A stretch of 64,000 bases of DNA, taken from assembly GCA_950097015.1 (NCBI GenBank), contig CATNEN010000034.1:1192501-1256500 (forward strand), in the 5' to 3' direction. The notes beneath the pieces are model-generated. The model saw only the letters and a program-made list of their open reading frames with translations, made no database searches and had not been told where the DNA came from. Of the stretch, positions 42,339 through 55,100 are shown piece by piece (positions within the stretch are counted from its first letter, which is position 1; the number at the start of each line of letters is the position of its first letter). The translations under genes were made by a program, and so were the position numbers. The DNA is from Macrostomum hystrix. Its lineage: Eukaryota; Platyhelminthes; Macrostomidae.

Positions 42339-45007
42339 ATGTCAGCCAAACTGCCTTTTAAAAGGCGCTCCGTTGCTAGCCCAATATCTCATAATAATAG
42401 TTATAATAATAGCAAGCAGCAGCCGCAGTCACCATCTGTGTCTGCGGCCAAGAAGGCTGCCTCCCCTGCCCTGCTTCGCCTGGCCACCGCTCAGGCTAGT
42501 AGTGTCCGTCAGCAACAGCAGCAGCAGTCAAAGCCAGAGTCGAATTCAAATAATTTTGCCACCCCAGTTGGTACGCCAGCCAATTCAACTCGCCGCCAAT
42601 CTCAGCAACAGCAGCAGGAGCATCAACATTTTCGCTCGCCTGGAGTTCGATTTTCGACTCCAGCTGCACCGCGTCCACCGTCGTCTTTGTCTACGCAGTC
42701 GCAGCAGCAGCAGCAGCAGCAGCAGCTGAATCGCAGCTTGACTTCGATGCCAAAGCGTGTTCCAATGGCCAGAAAGTCCACTGACTTGTTGCGCATTCGC
42801 GATCCGGAATTGCGCTTCTTGGCCCTACTAAATTCGCCAATGATCGACTCCAGGCCCCGGGGTCGCCGCTCGATGGCCTCGGCTAGTCGAGTCGGTATCG
42901 GCGGCGAGAGCAGCCGGCACAGCATCTGCTGCCTGCCGTCTAGCCCTGGCTTCGCCGTCCGCCGCTTCGCCGATGCGGCCGCCGCGGCTAACCCAGCCGG
43001 CCGGTGAGGACGGCACCTCGCCGCAAGCGGTCTGGCGCACACTCTTCTGCGATGATGTTGAAGAAGCTGACGAAGAGTCAGGCCAGGACGCGCATGAGAA
43101 GGTGACAGCGGCCGCTAACAACATCGATTTGAAAGAGGCTATCGGCAAATATCGCATGCTGCTGCATCATCAGTGGGAGCTGCTGCGCTTCTTAGTTGAC
43201 GATTGGAAAGAGGTAAGGCTGCGAACTCGACTTCTCCAGTCTGGATCCTGTATTTAATGTTTTTTAGAGATTTCTAGAACCTGGCCTGACTTTTAATTTA
43301 GGGATTTCTAGAACCTGGCCTGTGTTTTAATTAAGGGATTTCTAGAACCTGGCCTGTGTTTTTATTTAGTGATTTCTAGAACCTGGCCTGTGTTTTAATT
43401 TAGGGATTTCTAGAACCTGGCCTGTGTTTTAATTAAGGGATTTCTAGGACCTGGCCTGTGTTTTAATTTAGTGATTTCTAGAACCTGGCCTGTGTTTTAA
43501 TTTAGGGATTTCTAGAACCTGGCCTGTGTTTTAATTAAGGGATTTCTAGAACCTGGCCTGTGTTTTAATTTAGGGATTTCTAGAACCTGGCCTGTGTTTT
43601 AATGTAGGGATTTCTAGGACCAGGCCTGTGTTTAAATTTTGGGATTTCTAGGACCTGGCCTGTCTTTTAATTTAGGGATTTCTAGAACCTGGCCTGTGTT
43701 TTAATGTAGGGATTTCTAGGACCTGGCCTGTGTTTAAATTTTGGGATTTCTAGGACCTGGCCTGCGTTTTAATTTAGGGATTTCTAGAACCTGGCCTGTG
43801 TTTTAATTTAGGGATTTCTAGGACCTGGCCTGTGTTTAAATTTTGGGATTTCTAGGACCTGGCCTGCGTTTTAATTTAGGGATTTCTAGAACCTGGCCTG
43901 TGTTTTAATTAAGGGATTTCTAGGACCTGGCCTGTGTTTTAATTTAGGGATTTCTAGAACCTGGCCTGTGTTTTAATGTAGGGATTTCTAGGACCTGGCC
44001 TGTGTTTTAATTAAGGGATTTCTAGGACCTGGCCTGCGTTTTAATTTAGGGATTTCTAGAACCTGGCCTGTGTTTTAATTTAGGGATTTCTAGGACCTGG
44101 CCTGTGTTTTAATTTAAGGATTTCTAGAACCTGGCCTGTGTTTTAATGTAGGGATTTCTAGAACCTGGCCTGTGTTTTAATTTAGGGATTTCTAGAACCT
44201 GGCCTGACTTTTAATTTAAGGATTTCTAGAACCTGGCCTGTGTTTTAATGTAGGGATTTCTAGGACCTGGCCTGTGTTTTAATGTAGGGATTTCTAGGAC
44301 CTGGCCTGTGTTTTAATGTAGGGATTTCTAGGACCTGGCCTGTGTTTTAATTAAGGGATTTCTAGGACCTGGCCTGTGTTTTAATTAAGGGATTTCTAGG
44401 ACCTGGCCTGTGTTTTAATGTAGGGATTTCTAGGACCTGGCCTGTGTTTTAATGTAGGGATTTTTACAACCTGGCCTGTGTTTTGATTTGTGGATTTCTA
44501 GAGCTATATTTGTGTTTTTCTTTCAGGATTTCTCGATCCTAGGTTAGTGTTAAATTAAAACATTTCTAAATCCTTGGCTAATTTTTAATTCAGTGATTTC
44601 TAGATCCTGTATTTTTATGTTAGCAGATTAAGTTTACCGTTCTCACTTGAAGTTGAGTTGGCACCTTTCCATCGCAGGTGGCGGCAAGCGAATCCGTGCC
44701 GTCGCATCTGTCGCCAAGCCTAGAAGCCGCTCTGGCCGCCGTGAGCCGCCTGACTAGAGAGACTCTGCCGCGCTTCGAGGGAGGCCTTCAGGCGGCTTCG
44801 TCAGCGGCAGCTCTGCACGCCGCCTGGTCCGGTGTTGAGGCTGACATTCTGGCTGTGCGACAGAAATTCGCCGAATTGGAAGCCAGCAGACTGGGCGGAT
44901 GGCCGCCATTGGCTGCCGCTGTTGGGGTCGCCGATGGCGTGGGAGGCGAGAACCGTCGGGCCAGTGTGCAGCGGCAACAGGTGCGTCGCAGTCTGCGCGT
45001 GGCATAG
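42339..45007 (+). CDS. Unrecognised helical protein, two coding exons (~400 aa)
   Basis: Exon 1 is 42339-43212 (donor GAG|GTAAGG) and exon 2 is 44678-45007 (acceptor ATCGCAG), phase 0. The start ATG lies 6 bases after a 3' splice site. The N-terminal ~220 residues are low complexity: Ser/Pro/Gln-rich with basic KLPFKRRS and three poly-Q runs, then ELRFLALLNSPMIDS. The C-terminal part is helical: FCDDVEEADEES, KEAIGKYRMLLHHQWELLRF, then VEADILAVRQKFAELEAS. The frame changes by one base somewhere in 42844-43007 (GC-rich), either an indel or a tiny unrecognised intron. I know no family for it. The intron is almost entirely a 34-bp minisatellite. Confidence 0.65.
43262..44490 (+). repeat. 34-bp minisatellite, about 36 units, filling an intron
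   Basis: The unit is GGGATTTCTAGAACCTGGCC plus TGTGTTTTAATTTA. Variants include CTAGGACC and AATGTAGGG/AATTAAGGG. It begins 50 bp after the donor at 43213 and decays towards 44600. Confidence 0.97.
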
Positions 45008-45930
45008 TAGACGCCGAATTTAATTTCGAATGTTACTACAAATCAATTACTCTAATTTTATTAATAACGGTTTTGTTGGGGCAGTGAAGCTCATTTTAAT
45101 CAGCATTTGCATGCTAGATTGCGACTAAAACTTATTTTGTAATCTCTAGCTGTTGTTTATTAACTTACATACTTATATTAATACATTTCGCTAGGCACTT
45201 TCAAGCATTTTATTATTTTTATATATATATTTATTTATCTGTTGCACAAGCGTTTCCGAAACTGAAACTGGTGCTACTGTAGTAATCTCCTAGCTAAGCA
45301 ATTATACCATTTTTAAACCGTTTTATTTGTTCATTCGTAGCGCATGCTTTTTCGACTAGTTAAGTACTTCTATATGTATTTTTTACTAAAAGTAGTATAA
45401 GGCATGATGCATTGGTAACATTACTGTTGCGGCTTTTATTGTGATTGTCCGTAAGTATGTTCTAATATTTCATAAATTGTATGTACCATAAGTATCAGTC
45501 ATCAATAATAAAATACAGAATTAAATAGTTCAGCAGGCCCGATTGTGTGGGACTGAAACTAGAAACTTTATTTTGGTTTAAAATATATTATGAATTCTGC
45601 TTGACGTGTTATTGGACTTATTTTTATTTTCATATTTTTATGTTCCGCAATAATTATCTGTTGTTGGTCTAATATGCCAATTCTGCTACTCGCTACTAGC
45701 TTTCAACAGTAGCAAGTGACACATTTTAGCGTCTAAATTTAATATATGGAAAAATGACGAGGAATTCCGCGATTGGATCTCGTTCTCTCTCTCTCTCTCT
45801 CTCTCTCTTATCTTTCCCTCCCCGCGCCCGGAGCCCCAGCAGTCCCATAAAAGAGTTGACCATCATGCTTTAAGCCGCAAGCATATTGTCTGGATCCTAG
45901 ATTTTCTCCCTTGCGTCCCCCTGTTTACAT
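45008..45930. other. 3' region and intergenic space
   Basis: Contains a probable polyadenylation signal (AATAATAAAATACAG, about 45505) for the preceding gene and a (CT)n microsatellite at 45781-45809. No gene is seen. Confidence 0.4.
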
Positions 45931-46058
45931 CCCTATAAAATGGGTTCCGCTGAAAATTCGCTAATGAGCGACTGAAAATTGCTTTAGTCCAGTTAGTTGT
46001 CCTGGCTGTCAGCTGTTGGTCCTCTTACCCTCGCTCCATCCACCGCCTGTTAGGAAGG
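45931..46058 (+). promoter_or_regulatory. Candidate TATA promoter and non-coding first exon
   Basis: TATAAAA (45934-45940) is followed by about 115 bp ending in AGGAAG|GGTAAGTGAG, where GTAAGT is a strong donor at 46059. A second small exon (46175-46248) lies between TTTCGCAG and TTCAG|GTAATA. Neither has a long frame. They probably form the 5' untranslated exons of the protocadherin-like gene that starts coding at 49169, but the link is inference. Confidence 0.4.
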
Positions 46059-46278
46059 GTAAGTGAGCATTTTTTTCGAAGGTGCGAAGCTTGCCGACCC
46101 GTCAGTCTTCTAGTTTTGTATATCGGCTCGGGTTTGTCGGGCTAAACTTGTGTTTCTTAAATTGTCTTTCGCAGTTTGTTGTCAAACGGGATGCTGGCGA
46201 CTTTTTGAAGGATCCTCTTACGCAAGAAAACTACTTATAAACATTCAGGTAATAAATCTGCTATAATAAAAACATACA

Positions 46279-46500
46279 AGTGGAGGTTGTAGCGAATACG
46301 CTAGGCCAGAGCTTTAGACTGCTGAATTATAGGTCGGAAGTTCGACCCTGATTTTAGCCCATTGGAAAAATTAGCCTTGAGAAAGACGTTGATTGCACAC
46401 CGCTTCAGTTGACCCAGCTGTTCTTTAAAATGGGTTTCCGCATTAGATGAGACATTTAGGTGGGTTGAGAATAGGCGGACTGAGCAGCTGTATCTAGCTC
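46279..46500 (+). mobile_element. SINE related to family B, plus-strand copy
   Basis: The head resembles a tRNA, with box B-like GGTCGGAAGTTCGACCC. The middle (GAGAAAGACGTTGATTGCAC, then CAGCTGTTCTTTAAAATGGG) corresponds to the GCAAGACACTTAACTCTGCA and CAGCTGTAAATGGGTACC core of the family B copies. Confidence 0.6.
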
Positions 46501-46621
46501 GTGCATTATACAGGATGGCATTTCACCCAGCCCAGTTGGGCCACATGCACAGCAAGGTTTTGCGTTTTCAAAAGGCTGTGTACAGTTCTGTTCAGTCCGA
46601 GGACTGGGGTGTGGGGAGCCA

Positions 46622-47058
46622 TCCTGTCACAGACCCCTCTCACAGATCCCGTTCACAGATCATTGTCACCGATCACTGTCACAGATCCTTGTCACAGATC
46701 CCTGTCACAGATCCTTGTCACAGATCCTTGTCACCGATCACTGTCACAGATCACTGTCACAGATCCCTGTCACCGATCACTGTCACAGATCCCTGTCACA
46801 GATCCCTGTCACCGATCACTGTCACAGATCCCTGTCACAGATCCTTGTCACCGATCACTGTCACAGATCACTGTCACAGATCCCTGTCACAGATCACTGT
46901 CACAGATCCCTGTCACCGATCACTGTCACCGATCACTGTCACAGATCCCTGTCACAGATCACTGTCACAGATCCCTGTCACAGATCCCTGTCACCGATCA
47001 CTGTCACAGATCCCTGTCACAGATCACTGTCACAGATCCTTGTCACAGAATCCTGTCT
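46622..47058 (+). repeat. 13-bp tandem repeat, about 33 units
   Basis: The unit is TCACAGATCCCTG with variants CACCGATCACTG and CACAGATCCTTG. All three forward frames stay open (SLSQIPVTDPCHR type) because the unit has no stops. These are not proteins. Confidence 0.95.
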
Positions 47059-47337
47059 CTGACCGAATTCTCATCACAATATTTTAGGTATCCTATTGTG
47101 TCCGGCTTCCATGCAATTATACAACTATACATGTACTATGAGTGTCTATGCAAGTAGTTCTGTAGTTTTTTTTACAAATTCGTTTTTTCTGTTCTAGGAT
47201 AATTCTTTGCCTGGTTATCGACACCAAATCGAATTTTGCTTCGTTTGATGTTGACAAAAAGGTGCAGCTTTTTAATCACAAATTTGATATCCTTTTTTGA
47301 ATTCATTGATCCCAGGTTGTACAATATTAATAATAAT

Positions 47338-47607
47338 CCATGTGCAGCAGACAGCACAGCAGCTGCTAGTGCGCGGTGCATCTGAAGGCTGCGTACGGCT
47401 GTTCAGTCCATGGACTGGGGGCGCCACACCCACCCTCAATTGCCCCAGCTGATGCTGGTACCCATTTAACAGCTGGGTGATCTGAAACAATGCAGAGTGA
47501 ATTGTCTAGCTAAAGGACACATGTTGTTCCAGTGGAGTCGGGAATCGAACCCCCGACCTTCAAGTCGTGAGTCCGACGCTCTATCAAGTAGGCTATATCC
47601 CAACCCC
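47338..47607 (-). mobile_element. tRNA-derived SINE, family B
   Basis: On the minus strand a tRNA-like head (GACTCACGACTTGAAGGTCG, then GGGTTCGATTCCCGACTCC with a canonical box B) is followed by the core seen in the copies at 57842 and 59981. It ends near GCTGTGCTGTCTGCTGCAC. Confidence 0.85.
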
Positions 47608-48050
47608 AAACTTTATTTAGTTGTACAAAGCAAAATGAGCGGGCAAATATCTGAATTGTAATAAATCTAATGCTTATAGGAGCATAAAAAAAGGACAGAA
47701 ATTTTAATTCACACGAATTCTAGTCCAGTAAGATGGATTGAGCAGATGGAGTGCAAAGATTATCTGATTCTTTTGAAGGCTGGACAGGATAGAAAGGCAT
47801 GTTTTTGCTAAGTTGCAAATGGTTAAAGCCAACCTATAGGAGCGGACAAACGAGAAAATGTTAAAATGATGGATAGGCGAGGGACTTGAAGATTAGGGTG
47901 AGTAAGTAAAAAGCGAGATGGAATAAGTAACAAAGCAGGCAGCGAACTGAACACTGCTTAGGCTCTGCTCATCGTCAAGATTGAAATTCACGACTCCATC
48001 TGACTGCGCGTGTTAGTACTTGCTTACTAGCTGTATAACCATTACATCTG

Positions 48051-48285
48051 CTGCAGATAGATAGATGGATAACTGTTAGATAGATGGATAACTGTTAGAT
48101 AGATGGATAACTGTTAGATAGATGGATAACAGTTAGATAGATGGATAACTGTTAGATGGATAACTGTTAGACAGATGGATAACTGTTAGATAGATGGATA
48201 ACAGTTAGATGGATGGATAACAGTTAGATGGATGGATAACAGTTAGTTATATGGATAACTGTTAGATAGATGGATGACTGTTAGA
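48051..48285 (+). repeat. ~19-bp tandem repeat (GATAGATGGATAACTGTTA)
   Basis: About 12 units with small length changes (GATAGATGGATAACTGTTA, GATGGATGGATAACAGTTA). Confidence 0.93.
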
Positions 48286-48674
48286 TAAATAGACAGGCAA
48301 GCAGACAAACAGACCGAAGGACAGACAGACAGATAGGCAGGCATACAGACTGACAGACAGGCAGACAGACAGACGGACGGACAGACAGGCAGACAGACAG
48401 ACAGGCAGACAGGCAGACAGGCAGACAGACAGATAGGCAGACAGGCAGACTGACAGACAGGCAGACAGACAGACGGACAGACAGGCAGACAGACAGACAG
48501 GCAGACAGACAGACAGACAGACGGACGGACAGACAGGCAGACAGACAGACGGACGGACAGACAGGCAGACAGACAGACGGACGGACAGACAGGCAGACAG
48601 ACAGACGGACGGACAGACAGGCAGACAGACAGACGGACGGACAGACAGGCAGACAGACAGACGGACGGACAGAC
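48286..48674 (+). repeat. GACA-rich microsatellite/minisatellite
   Basis: An irregular (GACA/GGCA)n array with a higher-order unit of about 32 bp (GACAGACGGACGGACAGACA, then GGCAGACAGACA). The Cys-rich minus-strand frames (CLSVRPSVCLPVC) are periodic artefacts. Confidence 0.95.
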
Positions 48675-49168
48675 ATAGATAGTCGGGCATTGCAATTAGG
48701 ACAGCTGCATACGAGCGAAGAATGAGAGATATTGCCTCGTTGTTGGCAGTGTTTTTGTTGTTTTCTATGATGACATTTTCCTTCTTTCTACCTGAAGCGT
48801 CCAACCTGAATTGTTAGTATTGTTTCCCTTACACACCTTTGCTTATTGTTTTATTATCTTCCCCTCTGTTCGATCATGAAAACAGTCTCTACGCCGTGTC
48901 GTTCATTTGTGAAGCTTGTTCAGGCCTTAGAGTTCGAATATGCGCTCTTAATTGCCACACAGAAGGCACGTATACTAGCTTCCGCATAGAAGCAAAAACG
49001 AAAAGCTAATTGCTGAATGGGAAACACGCGATCTATAGGTGCCGGAGCGTGGGAGGATCGGCAAAGCACGTTGGAAAGCAGATGGAGCACAATGGGATCA
49101 ACTCAGGTTTAAAGTTTTTTTCGCAAAACCAAAATTCGGATTATTATAACAAAAAAACAATTCCAAGA

Positions 49169-52100
49169 ATGCTTGCAATCATCGGCTGGCTCGGCCTGAT
49201 GTCGGCGTTGGCCTCTGCCGCTGTCTCTTCTGTCGACTCAGTGCAGCGAGCGATACGACTGACCCACACCTTCGAGGAGGAGCTGCCAGTAGGTACCGGC
49301 GTGGCCAACATCCGCCAGCTCTGCCAGAAGCTGCTGCAGTCGCCGACGCTAGTCACAAACTCGGCGGCTCCGGCCTCGCTGGTGGCAGCCTTCTTGGAGT
49401 GCGGCAGAAACTGCCGCTTCAGGACGTTGGAGGCTGGCAGCAGGCAGCATTTCCGATTGGATGCCACAACTGGCGATGTCACCCTGGCCAGACGGGTGAG
49501 CTCAGAGATCCCTGTCACAGATCCGTCACAGATCCCTGAAAGATCAGAGATCCCTGAAGGAGTAGAGATCCCTGAAGGAGTAGAGATCCCTGAAGGAGTA
49601 GAGATCCCTGAAGGATCAGAGATCCCTGAAGGATCAGAGATCCCTGAAGGATCAGAGATCCCTGAAGGATCAGAGATCCCTGAAGGATCAGAGATCCCTG
49701 AAGGATCAGAGATCCCTGAAGGATCAGAGATCCCTGAAGGATCAGAGATCCCTGAAGGATCAGAGATCCCTGAAGGATCAGAGATCCCTGAAGGATCAGA
49801 GATCCCTGAAGGATCAGAGATCCCTGAAGGATCAGAGATCCCTGAAGGAGTAGAGATCCCTGAAGGAGTAGAGATCCCTGAAGGAGTAGAGATCCCTGAA
49901 GGAGTAGAGATCCCTGAAGGAGTAGAGATCCCTGATGGAGTAGAGATCCCTGATGGAGTAGAGATCCCTGAAGGATCAGAGATCCCTGAAGGATCAGAGA
50001 ACCCTGAAGGATCAGAGATCCCTGAAGGAGTAGAGATCCCTGAAGGATCAGAGATCCCTGAAGGATCAGAGAACCCTGAAGGATCAGAGATCCCTGAAGG
50101 AGTAGAGATCCCTGAAGGATCAGAGATCAGAGATCTCTCAAGGATCAGAAACTCGGTAATCAACCATCGACTACATCGCAGGTTGATCGCGAGTCTCTCT
50201 GCGGCGAGGCCGGCACCTGCTGCTCCGGTGAAAAGGCCGCCTCAGCCGTGGACTCCACCGACACCTGCCGCCTCAGCCTGACTCTGGCCGTGTTGGAGAC
50301 GCCGTTCATCGGCGGTCAACTTCGCTGCGTCATCCGCGTCGACTTCAACATCTTGGACGTCAACGACAACGCGCCCGGCTGGCCCGGACTAAGCAGTAGT
50401 GGCGGAGGTGGTGGCGGTGGCAGCCTGACTCTGGGCATTCCTGAGCATACCCCGCTAGGCAGCCGCTTCGCCCTGCCAACCGCCACAGATCCGGACAAGT
50501 CGCCGGAAAACACCACCAAGAAGTACGTCCTCCAGTCCAGTTCGACTCTGAATCTATTCAAACTGGCCTCAGACTCCGCGCAGCCGGCCCTAGAGCTGCT
50601 GGCAGATTTGGACGCTGACGACGCTAATCAGCCGAGGCGATACCGGCTGCTGTTGCTCGCCGTCGACGGTGGCTCGCCCTCGTCGTTGACCGGCACCCTG
50701 ACCATCTTGGTCAACGTTCAAGACATCAACGACAATGCGCCTAGATTCTCGGAAAGTCTTCAGCGTCGAATTCAATTGGCCGAGAACTACCCGGTCGGCC
50801 GGGCGTTCCTCCGGGCGGCGGCCGTCGATCCGGACGTCCGGGACGCCGGCCTTCTGCGCTACCGATTGGGCGCCGGGGCCGACTCAGACGCAGCCGCCGC
50901 CTTCAGCGTGGACGCCGTCACGGGCTCATTAGCGCCAGCCAGACAGCTGGACTTTGAGACCCGTCGGCTCTACCGGCTGCCGCTGGCTGCCACTGACGGC
51001 GTCCACGTCGCCGAGACCATCGTGGAGGTTTGTTAAAGTACATCTAATAACAATAAGATTAATTACAGGAGGGCTGCGGGCAATGGCGCATCATTTGGTG
51101 ACACTAGACTCATAGCCAGCGAGGAGGCAATTCTGCCCCCTTTCGCTGACTCCTGAGCACACAATCACACAGATACTGTACGCAGGCACACGCTCAGACA
51201 GGTGTGAACATCTGCCCTGACTTTCTCATCGTCAGGCAGTGTACACTCTCACTGTGCCTTGGAGGTTGTCCCTCGAGGGTGTAAATTGCACGACAAGCCC
51301 CCCAAGGCTTCTCTCCGCGGCTGCGCCCCAAATAAATGTGGCCTCGTCGCGGAATCGAGCTCAGGGACCTTGGTGCGAGAAGCAAACGCGTCAACCGCTC
51401 TGCCACTCACACCCGTTTAAGTGCGTCTAACCTGAACTGACCTAATAACGTTTGTCAATAAAGCCGCAAAGAAACAGGTTGACAGTGTTTAGAAAGTACA
51501 TTTTAGCATGTCGATAAAAATATTCCATTGCCGCGGCTAAAAGCTGCATGCGAAGGAATCGAAATTTGCCAGCCTTTGTTTTATGTGTTCGGCAACACGT
51601 GAGTTGCAATTGACAGTTTTGATCCGCGTGCGGTGCTGGCCTTTTGTGGGTCTTTAGGGACACGCGGGCGTGTCACCAAGGTATCAAATGTCAACTGGGA
51701 TTTTTCAGTTTAGTAAAAAATTGGTCTAATGTCAAACAAATGCAAGATGAAAAAAGTTGCTTGCTAGAAACAAAAACAATGGGACAAGGAAGTGAATGAA
51801 AATCTGTTTGTACCAAATAGCGAAAATATTGTTCTAAAGCATTGTTGAGCATCACAGCACCGGTAGTGATTTGTACTTTTAGGACTACGAAAAATTACAA
51901 AGTAATTTGAAATCGGAGAAAATATGCAATCCCAAATTATTAAAAATCCCAAATTATTACAGATCCTAAATTGTTAGAAAAATCCCAAATTATTTGAGAT
52001 CCCAGATTATTAGATATCCCAAATTATTATAAATCCCAAATTATTATAAATCCCAAATTATTACATATCCCAAATTGTTAGAAACCCCAAATTATTAGAG

Positions 52101-55100
52101 ATCCCAAATTATTAGTTATCCCAAGTTAGTAGAGATCCTAAATTATTAGAGATCCCAAATTATTAGAAATCCCAAATTATTATAAATCCCAAATGATTAC
52201 AGATCCCAAATTGTTAGAAACCCCAAATTATTAGAGATCCCAAATTATTAGAAATCCCATATTATTGAAATCCCAAATTATTAGAGATCCCAAATTATTA
52301 GAGATCCCAAATTATTAGAGATCCCAAATTATTAGAGATCCCAAATTATTAGAAATCCCATATTATTGAAATCCCAAATTATTAGAGATCCCAAATTATT
52401 AGAGATCCCAAATTATTAGAGATCCCAAATTATTAGAGATCCCAAATTATTAGTTATCCCAAGTTAGTAGAGATCCTAAATTATTAGAGATCCCATATTA
52501 TTGAAATCCCAAATTATTAGAGATCCCAAATTATTAGAGATCCCAAATTATTAGAGATCCCAAATTATTAGAGATCCCAAATTATTAGAGATCATAAGAG
52601 TTAGGAAATCCGCAATGAGGAGGATTGCAGGATCCCAGTAAACTCGCCGCCAACCTCGAATTTCAGGTGGAGCTGACGAACGAGAACGATAACCCGCCCG
52701 TCATCTCCGTCATCGGCGTCGGCTCGGATCCTGAACAGCTGGAGGTGGTTGAGAACGCCCCAGTCGGCACTCTGGTTGCGACACTGGATGTCAGCGACGC
52801 GGACGACAGGTGAGCAGCTGGACCTGCGAGATTTGGACCAATGTGATGTGACAGACAAAGTGACAAACTCGCCTTTTTTAAACGAATTAATCTTCAAACA
52901 TTGCTATTGTAGACCCGAGCAGCAGCAGCAGCAGCAGCAGCAGCAGGTGATCTGCTTAGCCGAGCCGCAGTCGGATTTCAGCCTGCTGCTGCTGTACAAA
53001 TCGGCACGCGGACAGTTTCGACTGGTGACCAATCGGCGATTCGATCGAGAATCCGAAACTCCACCAGGAGTTGTCAGCGTCGGCCTGGTCTGCAACGACA
53101 ACGGCTCGCCGAGTCTCCTTGCTGAACGGCGCGTTCAGGTAAGACTAACGGCTCTGGCACCCATCTGTACACTCACATGCTTTTCATGCTTTTCATCAGC
53201 TGCAAACTTTTTAAGATAAAAAATTGATCCGTTTTCTTAGAAATGTATATCCCCTTTCTAAGAAACAGAGCATGATTTAAATGATAATGAATATATATTC
53301 TAAAAAATACATGGATTCTAGGAAATAAAAAAGAATTCTAACGAATAGTCACAGTTTGTCCCGGAAACTGCTCAGCTCTTGTTTGAGGCAAAAAATAGCT
53401 TTGCTGATTTTAATACCAATAATAATTATTATTATTACAGGAGGGCTGTGGGCCGTGAAACATCATTTGGTGACACTAGACCCACAGCCAGCGAGGAGGC
53501 AATTCTGCCCATTTCGCTGACTCCTGAGCACACACGCACTCAGATACTGTACGCAGTCACTCGCTCACACAAGTGTGAACATCTGCCCTTGACTTTCTCA
53601 TCGTCAGTCAGTGTACACTCTCACTGTGCCTTGGAGGTTGTCCCTCGAGGGCGTAAATTGCACGACAAGCCCCCAAGCATTCTCTCCGCGGCTGCGCCTC
53701 AATTTAACGTGGCTTAGTCGCGGAATCGAGCTCAGGGACCTCGGTGCGAGATGCAGACGCGTTGACCGCTCTGCCACCGACCCCTTAATTTTAATGCTAT
53801 GTATTTTAATACTTTCTTAAAAAACACTTATTTGCTTAGACAGCGTTTATGAATTTTCTTAGAAAATAAATGCTTTCTTTCTTAGAAACTAGTTTTCAGA
53901 GTTTCTACTAATTAAAAGACTGAAAACTGCTTCCCACATGCTGTCCAGATTCGAATTATCGACGAGAACGACTCCCCGCCGGTGTTCTCACCCGGCTCCC
54001 TGACCGTCCAGCTCCCCGAGAATGAGCCGCCTGGCCGCGTCGTCGCCCGGATTAGCGCGGTCGACGCGGACTTGGCCGACAATGCCGCTCTGCGCTACCG
54101 GCTGTGCGGCGCGTCCGCGGGCACCGACTTTCTCGTTGACCGACTAACCGGCGAGCTGAGGACACGACTCAGCTTCGATCGAGAAACGATTCCCGACCCA
54201 ATCGTCAACATCACCGTCTGCGTTGTCGACTTGGGCGACGCTCCGGCTGACGATCCGCGGCCGAGACACACGGCCACCGGCACCGTAGCTGTCCAGATTG
54301 TCGACGTGAACGACTGCCGGCCTGTTTTCGTCGGCATCGCCAGCGAAGGCGAGGGCTACACCTTCAAAGTCGAGGAGAACTCGCCAGCGGGCCGGTTAGT
54401 CGGCATTGTCGCCGCTGTTGACGCTGATGTCGAGCCAGCTAATAGGCAAATTTCCTATCGGCTCGAAGCGACGACGGGCAATGTGGAGAACTTTTTTGAA
54501 GTCACATCTGAGGGGCACCTGGTCACCGGCCGGCTGTCAGTCGATCGAGAAACCAAAGACAGCTTTAGATTCCAGGTGATCTGTTTGTACATCAGCTTTT
54601 ATCTATTTCTATCTACGAGCAAAATAAAAGTTTGGCAGGTAATAGTTAGGACAGGTGGGGGGAAGTTGGGAGAAGTAGACAGGTGGAGAGGAAGGTAGAG
54701 AGGTAGAGGAAAAAGGGTGGATAGATGGAGGAAGAAAGGAAGTTAATTTTCGGCTTTTTAAATCAGATTCTAAATCAATTTTATCGGAGAAATAGAAAAG
54801 ACTCGAATTGCACTACTGTTTTTGAAGTTCAGTAATCAACAATGCATTATTGACATAAAGCATAAAAAATTCATCAGGTTTCCGCCGACGACGGTCTCGG
54901 CGGCCGTTCTACAGCCCATGTTCGAATCGTCGTGCTGGATCTCAACGATCACCGACCAGCGTGGCACCTGCCGTCGCCGACTAGCGCAGCCGTCAACGTC
55001 AGCGTCGAGCACCCGGCCGGCCAGCCGATCCTCCGCCTACTGGCTGTCGATCCGGACGCAGGAGTCAACGGCGAGATCGCATACCGTCTGGCCGGCGCCA

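Noticed and set aside
46501-47157. 218-aa frame of VTDPCHRSLSQI repeats
   Set aside because: A 13-bp satellite opens all three frames equally; there is no conserved start or domain.
48243-48804. Cys-rich minus-strand frames (CLSVRPSVCLPVC), resembling a Cys-repeat protein
   Set aside because: Product of a GACA/GGCA microsatellite; three overlapping frames look the same.
49144-50163. 339-aa minus-strand frame of SDPSGI repeats
   Set aside because: Antisense shadow of the 18-bp array.
49010-50281. 423-aa frame combining a signal-peptide exon with EIPEGS repeats
   Set aside because: The repeat part is intron 1: GTGAGC donor and CGCAG acceptor restore the cadherin frame when it is removed.
53690-53784. 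tRNA gene on the minus strand
   Set aside because: The tRNA-like head belongs to SINE family A with an (ATT)n tail; no separate cloverleaf end.
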